Notes under the pieces: model-generated | Seen by the model: only the letters and a program-made list of their open reading frames with translations | What the model was told of the DNA's origin: nothing | The model's database searches: none | Shown: positions 45,301 to 53,814 of the stretch, one piece after another | How the letters are laid out: each line of letters starts with the position of its first letter | How positions within the stretch are numbered: position 1 is the stretch's first letter | Made by a program: the position numbers and the translations under genes | Assembly: GCF_018614875.1 (NCBI RefSeq) | Contig: NZ_JAGGNW010000009.1 | Span: forward strand, 124,001-188,000 | DNA length: 64,000 nt | Direction: 5' to 3' | Origin: Variovorax paradoxus | GTDB lineage: Bacteria > Pseudomonadota > Gammaproteobacteria > Burkholderiales > Burkholderiaceae_C

Positions 45301-47543
45301 GCGGCGTGCATTGCGCGCACATTCAGCAGGCCCTTGCCGGTGAAGGAGCCGCTGCCGAACACGTCCTGGTAGATGTCGGACGCGCCGCTGCCGTAAGGGT
45401 CGAGCCCGCACTGCCCGGCAAACATCCAGTGGAAGACCGAGCGCTCGCTGCGCAGCGGAAACGGCGTCACGATGCGCGGCTGGAGGATGCCGAAGCCCGC
45501 GACCACGCGCCGGCTTTCCGGGTCGATCTCGGGCGCATTGAGCGGGTGGGCGGCAATCGACACCAGGTCGCGCAGCGCGCCCGGCGGCAGGCCGGTGTCG
45601 CTGTCGAGGGTCAGCACATAGTGCGTTCGCCCCGGCGCCAGCTGCTGGTCCGGCGCGAGCGGCAGAAAGCCGCCGGCGTCGCCGGTTGCCAGCAGGCGCA
45701 TCAGCATCTCGAGCTTGCCGCGCTTGCGCTCCCAGCCCATCCAGCGTTCTTCGGTGGCGCTCCAGCTGCGCGGCCGGTGCAGCAGCAGGAAGCGCGAGGC
45801 CGCGCCGGCGGGCGCCGGATATCTTGCGTTGAGGGCGGCGATGCGCCGGATGGCATCGTCGAGCAGCGGTGCGTCTTCCGGCAGCGAAGCTTGCGGGGCA
45901 TCGGCCCAGTCGGTCAGCAGCGCGAACTGGGCGTGCGCCTCGCGGTTCGCGAGCCAGTGCAGTTCGAGCCGATGGGCGAGCTGCGCAGTGTTCGCGGGCG
46001 AGCTCAGCAGCGTGGGAATCACGACCAGCGTGCGGTGCCGTTCGGGAATGCCGGCCGCGAAGTCGAGACGCGGCAACGCCTGCACCCGCACCGACTCGGC
46101 CATGATGCGTTGCGCCAGGGCGATCAACGCCTCCGAGAGCGGCCATGCGAGCAGCGCCATCGCTGCGATCGTGGTCCAGTCGCGAGGGTGCGGCAGGCCG
46201 CGCGCCACGGCCGTCAGCAGCCACGCGGTGCCCAGGACGATGAAGAGTACATAGACAGGCAGGCGCCAGCCGCGGAGGCCGCGCAAAGGCCGGACTCTTG
46301 GCGGGCGGCCGGCGCGGCCTGCTGCTGCATCGGATTGCAGCGCCGCGATCAGCGCGTCACGCCCCTGGCCGAACAGGTAGTAGCCAGCGGTGCCGTCGGC
46401 GCGATCGCCGCGATCGGTGTGGGCGCCGGCCTCGCCGGCCGGCGCGCCTGCCGCGAGCCGCACCACGGCCTGCGCCACCTCGCGCTCGGATCGGCCGCTG
46501 TCGCGCGCGACCCGCTCCATCGCATGCGTGATCTGCTGGCGCGTGAGCTCGCTTTCGTCCGCGAAGCTCGGCAGCTCGCGCAGCACGCGCAGCGAACGGC
46601 TGACGGGTTCGATCAGGTCGCTCCACTCGACCTGGCCGACCATGCGCAGCGTGGTGATGATGTTGCCGACGGTGAGGTTGGCCGCGGCCTGCGCGTTCTG
46701 GGCCTCGCCGATCAGCGCCGGCCCGTTGGGGCAGTGCTGTTCGGTCCAGCGCACCAGCGCCGGCATGTTCTCGCCATGCTCCACCGGCATGCGCTGCCAG
46801 AGCTGCGTGAGGTAGGCGTCCTGCAGGTTGTGGCTCTGCAATGCGCGGTACAGCGCGTCGAGGTCCTGCGTCGACAGATGCGGCGCCGCGTCCCAGACCG
46901 CGTGCGCTATTTCGCGCGCGACCTTGTTCTCCGCAATGCTCTCGGCCACGCGGCGCAGGTTTTCGAGCAGCACCACGCGCAGGGTGGTGGGCAGCGCCCA
47001 GAGTTCGCCCAGCGTGAGTTCGTCGATATCCTGGTAGGCGTTGAGAAAAGCAGTGAACAGCGTCTTGTTGAGCACGCTGTCGGTATGGGCCACGTAGGCC
47101 CACGCGATGCCGTAGACGCGCGGCAGGCCCGCGAGCGGCGGCGTGGCGAGCTTGGGCAGGCGCGCGTAGTAGCTGCGCGGCACGCCGTCGTGGATCTGCT
47201 GGAGCTGCGCTTCCACCAGGTGGAAGTTGTCGAGCAGCCATTCGGCCGCGGGAGATACGTAGCGCCCGCTCTGCGAGATCAGCGCGATGTAGTCGAAAGC
47301 ATTGCGCAGCGATTCGAGGTTCTCGTCCACGCGCGGGAAAAAAGGCGCTCCCTCGCGCGCGCGGCGGGGGTCGATTTCGACGACCTGGGCCCGGGCCAGG
47401 CTGTGGCCGTGCTGTTCGAAGCGCTGGGCCCCGAACAGCTCGGCGCGGATCGGCAGTGCCACCGGATCGTGAGGGGCAAGAAGCAGCGTGCGCGCGTACG
47501 TGCTGAGATCTGCGAGCCGATCAACGACAAAGGCGGCGCTCAT
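39357..47543 (-). CDS. ndvB: Cyclic beta-1,2-glucan synthase (NdvB/ChvB type)
   Basis: A 2728-residue multi-domain membrane enzyme (Brucella Cgs 2867, Agrobacterium ChvB 2831). A soluble N-terminal domain precedes membrane helices at about 415-480. A GT84 glycosyltransferase domain follows, with DSDTGLPPGALRDL and the acceptor-site motif RWVRGDWQ, then a second membrane cluster (about 760-960). The C-terminal third is GH94-like phosphorylase, with the block MGTGDWNDGMNRVG and QYSHGAVWALMAQAL. It initiates, elongates and cyclises beta-1,2-glucan from UDP-glucose. The start is the ATG at 47543 that opens MSAAFVVDRLADLSTYA; the frame extends further upstream without protein-like character. Confidence 0.95.
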   Translation of the reverse strand: MSAAFVVDRLADLSTYARTLLLAPHDPVALPIRAELFGAQRFEQHGHSLARAQVVEIDPRRAREGAPFFPRVDENLESLRNAFDYIALISQSGRYVSPAAEWLLDNFHLVEAQLQQIHDGVPRSYYARLPKLATPPLAGLPRVYGIAWAYVAHTDSVLNKTLFTAFLNAYQDIDELTLGELWALPTTLRVVLLENLRRVAESIAENKVAREIAHAVWDAAPHLSTQDLDALYRALQSHNLQDAYLTQLWQRMPVEHGENMPALVRWTEQHCPNGPALIGEAQNAQAAANLTVGNIITTLRMVGQVEWSDLIEPVSRSLRVLRELPSFADESELTRQQITHAMERVARDSGRSEREVAQAVVRLAAGAPAGEAGAHTDRGDRADGTAGYYLFGQGRDALIAALQSDAAAGRAGRPPRVRPLRGLRGWRLPVYVLFIVLGTAWLLTAVARGLPHPRDWTTIAAMALLAWPLSEALIALAQRIMAESVRVQALPRLDFAAGIPERHRTLVVIPTLLSSPANTAQLAHRLELHWLANREAHAQFALLTDWADAPQASLPEDAPLLDDAIRRIAALNARYPAPAGAASRFLLLHRPRSWSATEERWMGWERKRGKLEMLMRLLATGDAGGFLPLAPDQQLAPGRTHYVLTLDSDTGLPPGALRDLVSIAAHPLNAPEIDPESRRVVAGFGILQPRIVTPFPLRSERSVFHWMFAGQCGLDPYGSGASDIYQDVFGSGSFTGKGLLNVRAMHAALDRRLPEGAVLSHDLLEGTVARCAMVSDVVLMEDHPHHAGVAASRVHRWVRGDWQLLPLIWRARRFGIDALGLWKMGDNLRRSLVLPASFALLVLVIFTQAMPLGWALAAVASALTLGPLLGALAGLVPTRRAIGLRHFFEVGAVELLRAAAGAAWQFVQLAAQTRLLLDAILLATWRLTVSRRHLLQWTTTAQAQAQSSQQLPPFLRNAAPSSVLCLALAVVAARWSAYPMAGPLLFTAWALAPFAAWWSSRVDPRVSDPLSAEHRGYLEKLAHDTWRFFEHVVGPQDNHLPPDNLQLEPQPTIAHRTSPTNIGMYLLATCCAREFGWIDTAALLARITATLDSVDRMQKHQGHLFNWYHTLTLQLLPPAYVSSVDSGNFAGHLVAVAQACRAFAAEGCQSHEEPALETLAQRCDALHAGMDFSGLYDPKRHLFHIGLRVEENVLDASYYDLLASESRLLSFLAIAKGDVPRRHWMALGRPFMLVGFQPGLKSWSGSMFEYLMPALVMSEPADSLLQVANTAAIAEQQAFGRSLDLPWGVSESAYFAQDHSLAYQYSPFGVPRLALRRTPPTERVVAPYASAMAAVLAPAAAVANLELLESLGARGEFGFHDAVDFTTSRQTNGQDCTVVRNFMAHHQGMSLVALCHALRAEAPRRWFGSAALVQAHESLLHERTPRQIIGSADPRTPPEPSQTELAPLFQPRAVDPTVPGFQPTHLLSNGRYTVALRANGAGVSRWHAFNVTRWRDDPLRDNHGTFFYVRDEGQHELVSLTALPAPGAGWSYRTRFLAEQVQFDAAGDGLQVRTTVLISPEDDTELRNITLHNAGKQTRTLELVSYFEPVLSNPKADEAHPAFANLFVESRWEPAWRALLLTRKPRLHGDPVVAAAHFLASVDAHVLSIDCMTDRRAFIGRNRSLASPALDPQPLTADGKPVNGLDPIACLRVRLSIAPGATARLSFATAADESIEALMPSIDRYLEPMHVERATRMAATLAQVRLRDLSIAPAQTFALQDLTTILTYTTPRVMKDRGLVDLRQIWRFGISGDKPIVLVAIHSMNGMGLVNALLRAQPWWGFGGVACDLVVLNSEPNSYLMPLQREIEALRLRVAHQTQNSFPRNDTAGFYLLRDHDVVPSERAALSRLARVVFTADGRSLEMQVAALHEARVDAGTDAEAPAASSRAALLARPAAAPSAEAPTGSFDAESGEFRFEVDAGHRTPRPWINVIANADFGFQVSEWGTGFTWAGNSRMHQVTPWSNDPVQDPAFEHYLLQDLASRALLPLTPAGQGAGDGDEVRHRVRHGQGYTVFECRQRELALETTFFADRADAVKLVHVHVHNRGSGARRLRALGMVEWQLGAARGERRTIHCWKPEDQPAVFGQQRESSVGFGGSTAFLLLAGLPGATQWTCDRNEFFDGHGIVEVPDTLSRRAGSGLDACAAIGGEFVVGAGEAASFTFVLGHADDADAALALARRWRQRDVPEALAQVRGFWDELLGRLQVRTPDPLFDAMVNRWLIYQTLACRLWSKAGFYQAGGAFGFRDQLQDTMAFALTDPSRLREQILLNAARQFPEGDVQHWWHMPGGAGVRTHFSDDLLWLPFATAHYVEVTGDATLLDHVVGFIEGPAIPEGAEDAYYVPQYSGHTATVFEHGALAIDRSLETGVHGLPLMGTGDWNDGMNRVGHEGRGESVWLAWFLCSVVEHFAPIAEARGEHDRAARWNEARRGWIAALHDAGWDGAWFRRAFFDNGAPLGSSANDECRIDLIAQAWSVLSGASDDAHTGPAMAAVKEHLHDEPAGLLRLLTPPFAHSANNPGYIQAYPPGVRENGGQYSHGAVWALMAQALQGDHEAAWQSFEGLSPAHRAQHPQRGPAYELEPYVMAGDIYGAAPYVGRGGWSWYTGSAAWLHRASVETLLGLRVKGRMLSLTPRVPAHWPGFEIALRLGERSLTLQWGTPEAAATPTHHAAIGEWIDWQALPADAVLRVG

Positions 47544-47637
47544 CGCGCCGCCTTTGTCTGGAATTCGAGGGGGGTGCTGCGTGTTTGTCCCCTCTCGGGG
47601 GAAATCGCAGCCCGGATCGGTTCGGGGACGGCCACCC

Positions 47638-47856
47638 TCAAGCGACGGCGAACAGCCCGATACCGAAAGCGACCGCAACGCATGCCATCGTGACAATCCG
47701 GCCCGCAGCGAGTGCACGCACCCGCTGCATGTGGCTTCGCATCGAGAACCATCGCCCGTGGGCACGTGCGCAATGGCGCATGTGGGAAGCCAGCGCTTCG
47801 AAATCGTGGTTGACGAAATCGATCTGTGAATGGGTCAGCGACTGCGGGGTGGACAT
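47638..47856 (-). CDS. Small membrane protein upstream of ndvB
   Basis: A 72-residue protein with no recognisable family. Residues 1-50 are polar, basic and rich in His and Arg (SHMRHCARAHGRWFSMRSH). Residues about 52-71 form one membrane helix (RIVTMACVAVAFGIGLFAVA), so it looks like a C-tail-anchored inner-membrane protein. Support for a real gene comes from AGGAGCC placed 8 bases before the ATG at 47856, sensible codon use and its place directly upstream of ndvB (94 bases) on the same strand. The role is unknown; a small accessory or regulator of the glucan synthase is only a guess. Confidence 0.6.
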   Translation of the reverse strand: MSTPQSLTHSQIDFVNHDFEALASHMRHCARAHGRWFSMRSHMQRVRALAAGRIVTMACVAVAFGIGLFAVA

Positions 47857-47983
47857 TGCAACGGGCTCCTAAATACGACTCGAGCTGCCGCGCGATTGCG
47901 AGAGATTGCGAGAAACTTTGAACGTCCCCGACCCTACTCTCTTAATTGCCCTTACAGATTGCTATTCCGCGATTTCTTGCGTA

Positions 47984-48010
47984 GGAAAGGGCGCACAAGG
48001 CACCCTTTCC
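47984..48010 (-). terminator. Hairpin after ppc, probable terminator
   Basis: On the minus strand GGAAAGGGTGC and GCGCCCTTTCC form an 11-base stem (one G-T pair) with a five-base loop CTTGT, starting 4 bases after the ppc stop. The sequence beyond it is not T-rich, so termination may be only partial or rho-assisted. It also lies upstream of the small membrane protein gene. Confidence 0.55.
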
Positions 48011-48014
48011 CCGC

Positions 48015-50858
48015 TCAACCGGTGTTGCGCAAGCCGGCCGCAACCCCGTTGATCGAGATGTGGATGCCGCGCTGCAGCCGGTCGCCGCCTTCGCCTGCGC
48101 GGAAGCGGCGCATCAGCTCGACCTGCAGGTGATGCAGCGGATCGATGTACGGAAAACGGTGGCGCACGGAGCGCTGCATCTCGGCGTTGCCTTCGAGCCT
48201 TTGCTTGGCACCGGTGATGAGCGTGAGCGCGTCGGAGGTGCGGTGCCATTCGGCGTCGATCATCGAGAACACCTTCTGACGCAGCTTGCGGTCGGTCACG
48301 AGTTCGGCATAGCGCGAAGCCAGCGCGAGGTCGCTCTTGGCAAGCACCATGTCCATGTTGGACAGCAGCGTGCGAAAGAACGGCCACTGCGCATACATGC
48401 GGCGCAGCAGCGCCACGCGTTCCTTGCGCGCGGCCGGCGTTGCGGCCGAGGCCAGGAACTGCTCCACGCCCGAACCGAAGCCGAACCAGCCGGGAATGGT
48501 GAGCCGGCACTGGCCCCAGCTGAAGCTCCATGGCACGGCGCGCAGGTCGTCGATCTTGTGGCTCGGGTTGCGCGAGGCGGGACGCGAGCCGATGTTGAGT
48601 TCGGCAATTTCGCGGATCGGCGTGGATCCGAAGAAATAGTCGCCGAAGCCGGGTGTTTCGTAGACCAGCTTGCGGTAGGCCGACATGCTCGCGGTCGACA
48701 GTTCTCCGGCCGCCGAAAGAAACGTGGCGGGAGCCGACTTGGCTTGCGGCAGCAGCGTGGCTTCGAGGGTGGCGGCCACCAGCGTCTCGAGGTTGCGCCG
48801 GCCGATCTCGCGATTGGCGTATTTCGAACCGATCACCTCGCCCTGTTCGGTGAGGCGGATCTGGCCGCGCACCGTACCGGGCGGCTGCGCCAGGATGGCC
48901 TGGTAGCTCGGGCCGCCGCCGCGTCCCACCGTGCCGCCGCGGCCGTGGAACATGCGCAGCCGGATGGGGTTGTCCTTCTTCTTGTTGAGCTCGTCGAACA
49001 GCGCGACCAGCGCGATGCCCGCGCGGTAGAGCTCCCAGTTGCTCGTGAAGATGCCGCCGTCCTTGTTGCTGTCGCTGTAGCCGAGCATCACGTCCTGTTC
49101 GGCGCCCGAGCGCTCCACCAGCGCCTGGATGTTCGGCAGCGCGTAGAAGGCGCGCACGATGGGTGCGGCATTGCGCAGGTCTTCGATGGTTTCGAACAGC
49201 GGCACCACGATCAGGTCGCAGGTCGCGTTGCCGTTCATCGCGCCGCGCAGCAGGCCCACTTCCTTTTGCAGCAGCAGTGCCTCGAGCAGGTCGCTCACCG
49301 TCTCGGTGTGGCTGATGATGTAGTGGCGGATGGCTGCCGCGCCGTAGCGCGCACGCGCGGTGCGTGCGGCCGCGAAGATTGCGAGTTCGCTCTGCGCCAG
49401 CGGCGAATATTCGGCGTCCGGCACGCGCAGCGGACGCGCATCGTCGAGCAGCCTGAGCAGCAGCGTCTGCTTGGCCTCTTCGGCCAGCGAGGCATAGGCG
49501 GGCTCGATGCGCGCGGTGGCCAGCAGTTCGGCGATCACGGCCTCGTGCTTGTCCGAGCTCTGGCGCAGATCGACCGTGGCCAGGTGAAAGCCGAACACCT
49601 CGACCGCGCGAATCAGCGGCCGCAGGCGCGGTGCCGCCAGCACGCTGCCGTGCTTCTCGGTGAGCGACTGTTCGATCGTGTGCAGGTCGGCCAGAAATTC
49701 CTCGGCCCTGGCATAGGGATTTTGCGGCGGCACGGCGTGGCGCGCGGCTTCGCCGCCGGTGAGGTCGCGCAGCGTGGCCGCCAGGCGCGCATACACGCCA
49801 GTGAGTGCGCGGCGGTAGGGCTCGTCCTTGCGGTGTTCGCTGGTGTCGGGCGAGCTTTCGGCCAGCGCCTGCATTTCGACCGACACGTCCACCAGCGCGG
49901 CAGAGAGCGAGAGTTCGCCGCCGAGGTAGTGCACTTCGGTGAGGTAGTGGCGCAGCGCCAGTTCGGCCTGGCGGCGCAAGGCGTATTCGAGCGTTTCGGC
50001 CGTGACGTTGGGGTTGCCGTCGCGGTCGCCGCCGATCCACTGGCCCATGCGCAGGAAGGGCGCCACGGAAGGCACGGTCCCGCCCTGGCCCAGCGCCTTT
50101 TCAAGGTCGGCGTAGACGCGCGGAATCTCGCGCAGGAACGTGGCTTCGTAGTAGCTCAGCGCGTTCTCGATCTCGTCGGCCACGGTGAGCTTGGAAAAGC
50201 GCAGCAGGCGCGTCTGCCAGATCTGCGTGACGCGGGTGCGCATCTGCGTTTCGTTCTCGGCAAACTCGAGCGGCGTGAGCGCATCCTTGGCTGCAGCGTA
50301 GGCGCTCTGGCGCAGCTTGATTTCGTCGCGCGTCGTGAGCAGCTGCGCGATGGCGCGCTCGGCGTCGAGGATGCTCTTGCGCTGCACTTCGGTCGGGTGC
50401 GCGGTCAGCACGGGCGACACATAGCTGCGTGCCAGCGAAGCCACCACCTCGTCGGGCTTGACGCCGGCCTTGCGGATGCGCGCGAGTGCGGTCTGCAGAT
50501 CGCCGTCGGCGCTTTCACCGGCGCGCTCGGCCTCGGTGCGGCGGCGGATCTGGTGCCGGTCTTCCGCCAGGTTGGCCAGGTGGCTGAAATAGGTGAAGGC
50601 GCGGATCACGCGCACCGTCTCGGCCGCGCTGAGTCCCTTGAGCAGGTTCTTGAGCGCGCGGTCGGCGGCGTGATCCGCATCGCGGCGGAAAGCCACCGAC
50701 AGCGTGCGGATCTTCTCGACCAGCGCATAACTCTCCTCGCCCTCCTGTTCGCGGATCACGTCGCCGAGGATGCGGCCCAAAAGCCGGATGTCGTCGATCA
50801 GCGGCTGGTCTTCGGCTTGCCGGCGCTTGGGCGGCGCAGGAGTCTTGCTGGCTTTCAT
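48015..50858 (-). CDS. ppc: Phosphoenolpyruvate carboxylase
   Basis: A 947-residue PEP carboxylase (E. coli 883). It contains the catalytic His154 in [13 protein letters not shown], the central SDSNKDGG segment, and [16 protein letters not shown] with a catalytic Arg. The Lys/Arg-bearing [12 protein letters not shown] and QNTG-like C-terminus LRNTG (where the allosteric Asn ends the chain) are present. It makes oxaloacetate from PEP and bicarbonate and feeds the TCA cycle. It is divergent from hemC with an 83-base gap, which holds both promoters. Confidence 0.98.
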   Translation of the reverse strand: MKASKTPAPPKRRQAEDQPLIDDIRLLGRILGDVIREQEGEESYALVEKIRTLSVAFRRDADHAADRALKNLLKGLSAAETVRVIRAFTYFSHLANLAEDRHQIRRRTEAERAGESADGDLQTALARIRKAGVKPDEVVASLARSYVSPVLTAHPTEVQRKSILDAERAIAQLLTTRDEIKLRQSAYAAAKDALTPLEFAENETQMRTRVTQIWQTRLLRFSKLTVADEIENALSYYEATFLREIPRVYADLEKALGQGGTVPSVAPFLRMGQWIGGDRDGNPNVTAETLEYALRRQAELALRHYLTEVHYLGGELSLSAALVDVSVEMQALAESSPDTSEHRKDEPYRRALTGVYARLAATLRDLTGGEAARHAVPPQNPYARAEEFLADLHTIEQSLTEKHGSVLAAPRLRPLIRAVEVFGFHLATVDLRQSSDKHEAVIAELLATARIEPAYASLAEEAKQTLLLRLLDDARPLRVPDAEYSPLAQSELAIFAAARTARARYGAAAIRHYIISHTETVSDLLEALLLQKEVGLLRGAMNGNATCDLIVVPLFETIEDLRNAAPIVRAFYALPNIQALVERSGAEQDVMLGYSDSNKDGGIFTSNWELYRAGIALVALFDELNKKKDNPIRLRMFHGRGGTVGRGGGPSYQAILAQPPGTVRGQIRLTEQGEVIGSKYANREIGRRNLETLVAATLEATLLPQAKSAPATFLSAAGELSTASMSAYRKLVYETPGFGDYFFGSTPIREIAELNIGSRPASRNPSHKIDDLRAVPWSFSWGQCRLTIPGWFGFGSGVEQFLASAATPAARKERVALLRRMYAQWPFFRTLLSNMDMVLAKSDLALASRYAELVTDRKLRQKVFSMIDAEWHRTSDALTLITGAKQRLEGNAEMQRSVRHRFPYIDPLHHLQVELMRRFRAGEGGDRLQRGIHISINGVAAGLRNTG

Positions 50859-50941
50859 TTCGATGTTTTTCCTGGTCTAGAAAGAATGCGCCGCCTGCGT
50901 TGTTGCGGCGCAACATGCTAGCATTCCGGAGGTCTTCAAAC

Positions 50942-51868
50942 ATGTACTTTTTGGGAGCGGTCTTGAGCAATATCGTGATCGCCACGCGCGAAAGCCGGCT
51001 GGCCCTGTGGCAGGCCGAACACGTGCAAGCGCTGCTGCAGGAAAGAGGCCACGCGGTCAGCCTGCTGGGCATGACCACGCGGGGCGACCAGATTCTGGAC
51101 AAGTCGCTCAGCAAGGTGGGCGGCAAGGGCCTCTTCGTGAAGGAACTCGAACTCGCCCTCGAGGAAGGCCGCGCCGACATCGCGGTCCATTCGCTCAAGG
51201 ACGTGCCGATGGATCTGCCCGACGGTTTCGTGCTGGCCTGCGTGCTGGAGCGCGAAGACCCGCGCGATGCGCTGGTGTCGCCGCGCCATGCCTCGCTCGA
51301 CGAACTGCCTCAGGGAGCCGTCGTCGGCACCTCCAGCCTGCGGCGCGTGGTGCTGTTGCGCGCCCTGCGGCCCGACCTGCGCATCGAGCCGCTGCGCGGC
51401 AACATCGACACCCGCCTGCGCAAGCTCGATGAAGGCCAGTACGACGCCATCGTGCTCGCGGCGGCCGGTCTCAAGCGGCTGGGGCTCGAGCACCGCATCC
51501 GGGTGGCGTTCGATCCCGACACCATGCTGCCGGCCGCGGGGCAGGGCGCCCTCGGCATCGAGGTGCGGGCCGACCGCGCCGACCTGATCGCGCTGTTGGC
51601 CACCCTGTCGCACCCGCGCGATTGGCTTGCCACCGCCGCCGAGCGCGCCGTGAGCCGGTCGATGGGCGGCAGCTGTTCCATGCCGCTGGCAGCCCATGCG
51701 CGCTGGCAAGCCGATGGCGCGCTGCGCATCGATGCGGCATGGGGCGACCCCGAGGGCAACGCTGCGCTGGTGCGGGTGCATGCACAAGCCGAAGCCGCCA
51801 ACTTCGCGCAGGCCGGCGCGCTCGGCGAACGAGCCGCCGCGTTGCTGCGCGACGCGGGCGCGCACTGA
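50942..51868 (+). CDS. hemC: Porphobilinogen deaminase (hydroxymethylbilane synthase)
   Basis: A 308-residue enzyme (E. coli 313). The conserved [18 protein letters not shown] starts it, [13 protein letters not shown] and [18 protein letters not shown] follow, and the dipyrromethane cofactor Cys245 is in [10 protein letters not shown]. It polymerises four porphobilinogens to hydroxymethylbilane in heme synthesis. The start is ATG 50942, because GGAGGT at 50928-50933 lies 8 bases before it; a TTG at 50963 with weaker GGGAG is the alternative. It is first in hemC-hemD-hemX-hemY. Confidence 0.96.
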   Translation: MYFLGAVLSNIVIATRESRLALWQAEHVQALLQERGHAVSLLGMTTRGDQILDKSLSKVGGKGLFVKELELALEEGRADIAVHSLKDVPMDLPDGFVLACVLEREDPRDALVSPRHASLDELPQGAVVGTSSLRRVVLLRALRPDLRIEPLRGNIDTRLRKLDEGQYDAIVLAAAGLKRLGLEHRIRVAFDPDTMLPAAGQGALGIEVRADRADLIALLATLSHPRDWLATAAERAVSRSMGGSCSMPLAAHARWQADGALRIDAAWGDPEGNAALVRVHAQAEAANFAQAGALGERAAALLRDAGAH

Positions 51869-51887
51869 AAATTTTTTAAAGAAAACG

Positions 51888-52661
51888 ATGGCCGCCAAGT
51901 CCGTCATCGTCACGCGGCCGGCCCGCGAGGCCGCGCAGTGGGCGCACGAGTTTCGAGCCGCCGGGCTGGATGCCGAGGTGCTGCCGCTGATCGTCATCGA
52001 GCCAGCCGTCGACGCGGAACCGCTGCGCGCGGCGTGGAGGCGGCTGCCGGACTACGCAGCGCTGATGTTCGTGAGCGCCGCGGCCGTCGAGCACTTCTTC
52101 CTTCACTCCGACAAAGGACAACGCGCGGTCGGCCCGCGCTTCTGGGCCACGGGGCCGGGCACGGCGCGCGCCCTGTTGCGCGCTGGCGTGCCGGCGGACG
52201 CCATCGACGCACCGCCCTCCGACGCCGTCCGCTTCGACTCCGAGGCCCTGTGGGAGCGGGTCAGAGGGCAGGTCGCCGAAGGCGTGCGCGTGCTGATCGT
52301 GCGCGGCGGTGACGCGGCCGGCCACCCGCGCGGACGCGACTGGCTCGCCAGCGAAATTGACGCCGCGCAGGGGCTGCGCGAGACGGTCGTCGCCTACCGG
52401 CGCCTGCCGCCCACCCTCGACGACAAGGCGCGTGCGCTGGCGCTCGACGGCGCCGCGGGGCGCGCGATCTGGCTGTTCAGCAGCTCGGAGGCCATCGCCA
52501 ATCTGCGCCATGCCATGCCCGGCACCGACTGGCATGCGGCCAGCGCGCTGACGACCCATGCGCGCATCGGCGAAGCCGCGCGGGCCGCGGGATTCGGTTC
52601 GGTGCGCGTGTGCACGCCTCTGCGAGAAGCCTTGGTCGCGTCGATAGAATCCTTCACATGA
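51888..52661 (+). CDS. hemD: Uroporphyrinogen-III synthase
   Basis: A 257-residue protein with two alternating alpha/beta lobes. The N-terminus SVIVTRPAREAAQWAHEFRA matches the first strand and helix of the family. LMFVSAAAVEHFF and FWATGPGTARALLRAG follow, and RVLIVRGGDAAGHPRGRDWLA, then WLFSSSEAIANLRHA, complete the fold. Sequence conservation in this family is low, and context strengthens the call. It cyclises hydroxymethylbilane to uroporphyrinogen III. It lies 19 bases after hemC and overlaps hemX by 4 bases. Confidence 0.93.
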   Translation: MAAKSVIVTRPAREAAQWAHEFRAAGLDAEVLPLIVIEPAVDAEPLRAAWRRLPDYAALMFVSAAAVEHFFLHSDKGQRAVGPRFWATGPGTARALLRAGVPADAIDAPPSDAVRFDSEALWERVRGQVAEGVRVLIVRGGDAAGHPRGRDWLASEIDAAQGLRETVVAYRRLPPTLDDKARALALDGAAGRAIWLFSSSEAIANLRHAMPGTDWHAASALTTHARIGEAARAAGFGSVRVCTPLREALVASIESFT

Positions 52662-53749
52662 GTGCCGCGTCCCCGTCCGACGACTTCTCCCCCCCATCTT
52701 CCGCCGCGCCGGTGCCCGCCACGCTGGCGACGGCGCAATCGCCGCAGGCGCAGGCGGCCGCCGCAGCCACGCTCTCCCGCATCGGCTTCGGCCTGCTGGC
52801 CATCGTGGCGCTGGCGGCCCTGGTGGTTGCCATTTCGCTTTGGCAGAAGGTCGGCGGCATGCAGGAGCAGCTGGCGCGCCAGAGCGCCGATGCGCTGGCC
52901 CAATCGCTCGAGGCGCGCACGCTCGCCCGGCAGGCCATGGACACGGTGCGCGATACCGCGGCCCGCGCCGCCCTCACCGAAACCCGCGTCGCCGAAGTCG
53001 CGCTTCAGCGGTCGCAGCTTGAAGAACTGATGCAAAGCCTCTCGCGCTCGCGCGACGAGAACCTGGTGGTCGACATCGAATCGGCCGTGCGCCTGGCGCT
53101 GCAGCAGGCGCAGGTCACGGGCAGCGTGGAACCCTTGCTGGCGGCGCTCAAGTCCGGCGATTTGCGCATCGCACGCGCCGCACAGCCCAGGCTTGCGCCG
53201 CTGCAGCGCGCCATGCAGCGCGACGCCGACCGCCTGCGCAGCAGCGCCAGCGCCGACAGCGGCGAAGCGCTGCAGAAGCTCGACGAGCTGATGCGCAGCG
53301 TGGACGACCTGCCACCGCTCAACGCCGTGGCCACGCGCGGCTCCGGACTCAACGCCTGGCAGCCCGAGCCCATTCCGGCCGACGCCGCCTGGTGGGAGCG
53401 GGTGCTGCTGACGGTGCGCGCCGAAGCGCGATCGCTGGTGCGCGTCGGCCGCATCGAGCGTCCCGAGGCGGTGCTGCTGGCGCCCGACCAGACATATTTC
53501 CTGCGCGAGAACCTCAAGCTCAAGCTGCTCAATGCGCGGCTCTCGCTGCTGTCGCGGCAGGTGGACGCCGCGCGCAGCGAACTCGCAACGGTTGCCGCAT
53601 CGCTGAACCGCTATTTCGACCCCGCATCGCGGCGCACGCAGACCGCCGCCACGCAGTTGCAGCAATTGCAGGCGCTGGTCAAAACCTCCGAACCTCCGCG
53701 CATCGACGACACGCTGTCCGCGCTGACAACGGCGGCGGCGGGGCGCTAG
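52658..53749 (+). CDS. hemX: HemX-like membrane protein
   Basis: A 363-residue protein with a Pro/Ala-rich N-terminus, one membrane segment (about residues 41-64, FGLLAIVALAALVVAISLW) and a long coiled-coil-rich periplasmic part. It matches HemX of the HemX/HemY operon; it is often mislabelled uroporphyrinogen-III C-methyltransferase because of a false family name, but it has no methyltransferase motif. It is thought to form a membrane complex with HemY. The ATG at 52658 overlaps the hemD stop. Confidence 0.92.
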   Translation: MSAASPSDDFSPPSSAAPVPATLATAQSPQAQAAAAATLSRIGFGLLAIVALAALVVAISLWQKVGGMQEQLARQSADALAQSLEARTLARQAMDTVRDTAARAALTETRVAEVALQRSQLEELMQSLSRSRDENLVVDIESAVRLALQQAQVTGSVEPLLAALKSGDLRIARAAQPRLAPLQRAMQRDADRLRSSASADSGEALQKLDELMRSVDDLPPLNAVATRGSGLNAWQPEPIPADAAWWERVLLTVRAEARSLVRVGRIERPEAVLLAPDQTYFLRENLKLKLLNARLSLLSRQVDAARSELATVAASLNRYFDPASRRTQTAATQLQQLQALVKTSEPPRIDDTLSALTTAAAGR

Positions 53750-53814
53750 GGACATGACCCCCCACGCTCCCCACTTCGTGTATTCGCCGCTTTCCGAGAA
53801 GGCGCAGGCCTGAC

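Noticed and set aside
38784..47693. A very long open frame antisense to ndvB (over 2900 codons).
   Set aside because: It mirrors the third codon position bias of the real gene; its translation is His-, Arg- and Gln-rich without any recognisable domain.
52658..53749. Uroporphyrinogen-III C-methyltransferase.
   Set aside because: That name often attaches to HemX, but no SAM-binding or methylase motifs are present; one membrane helix and coiled coil fit HemX.
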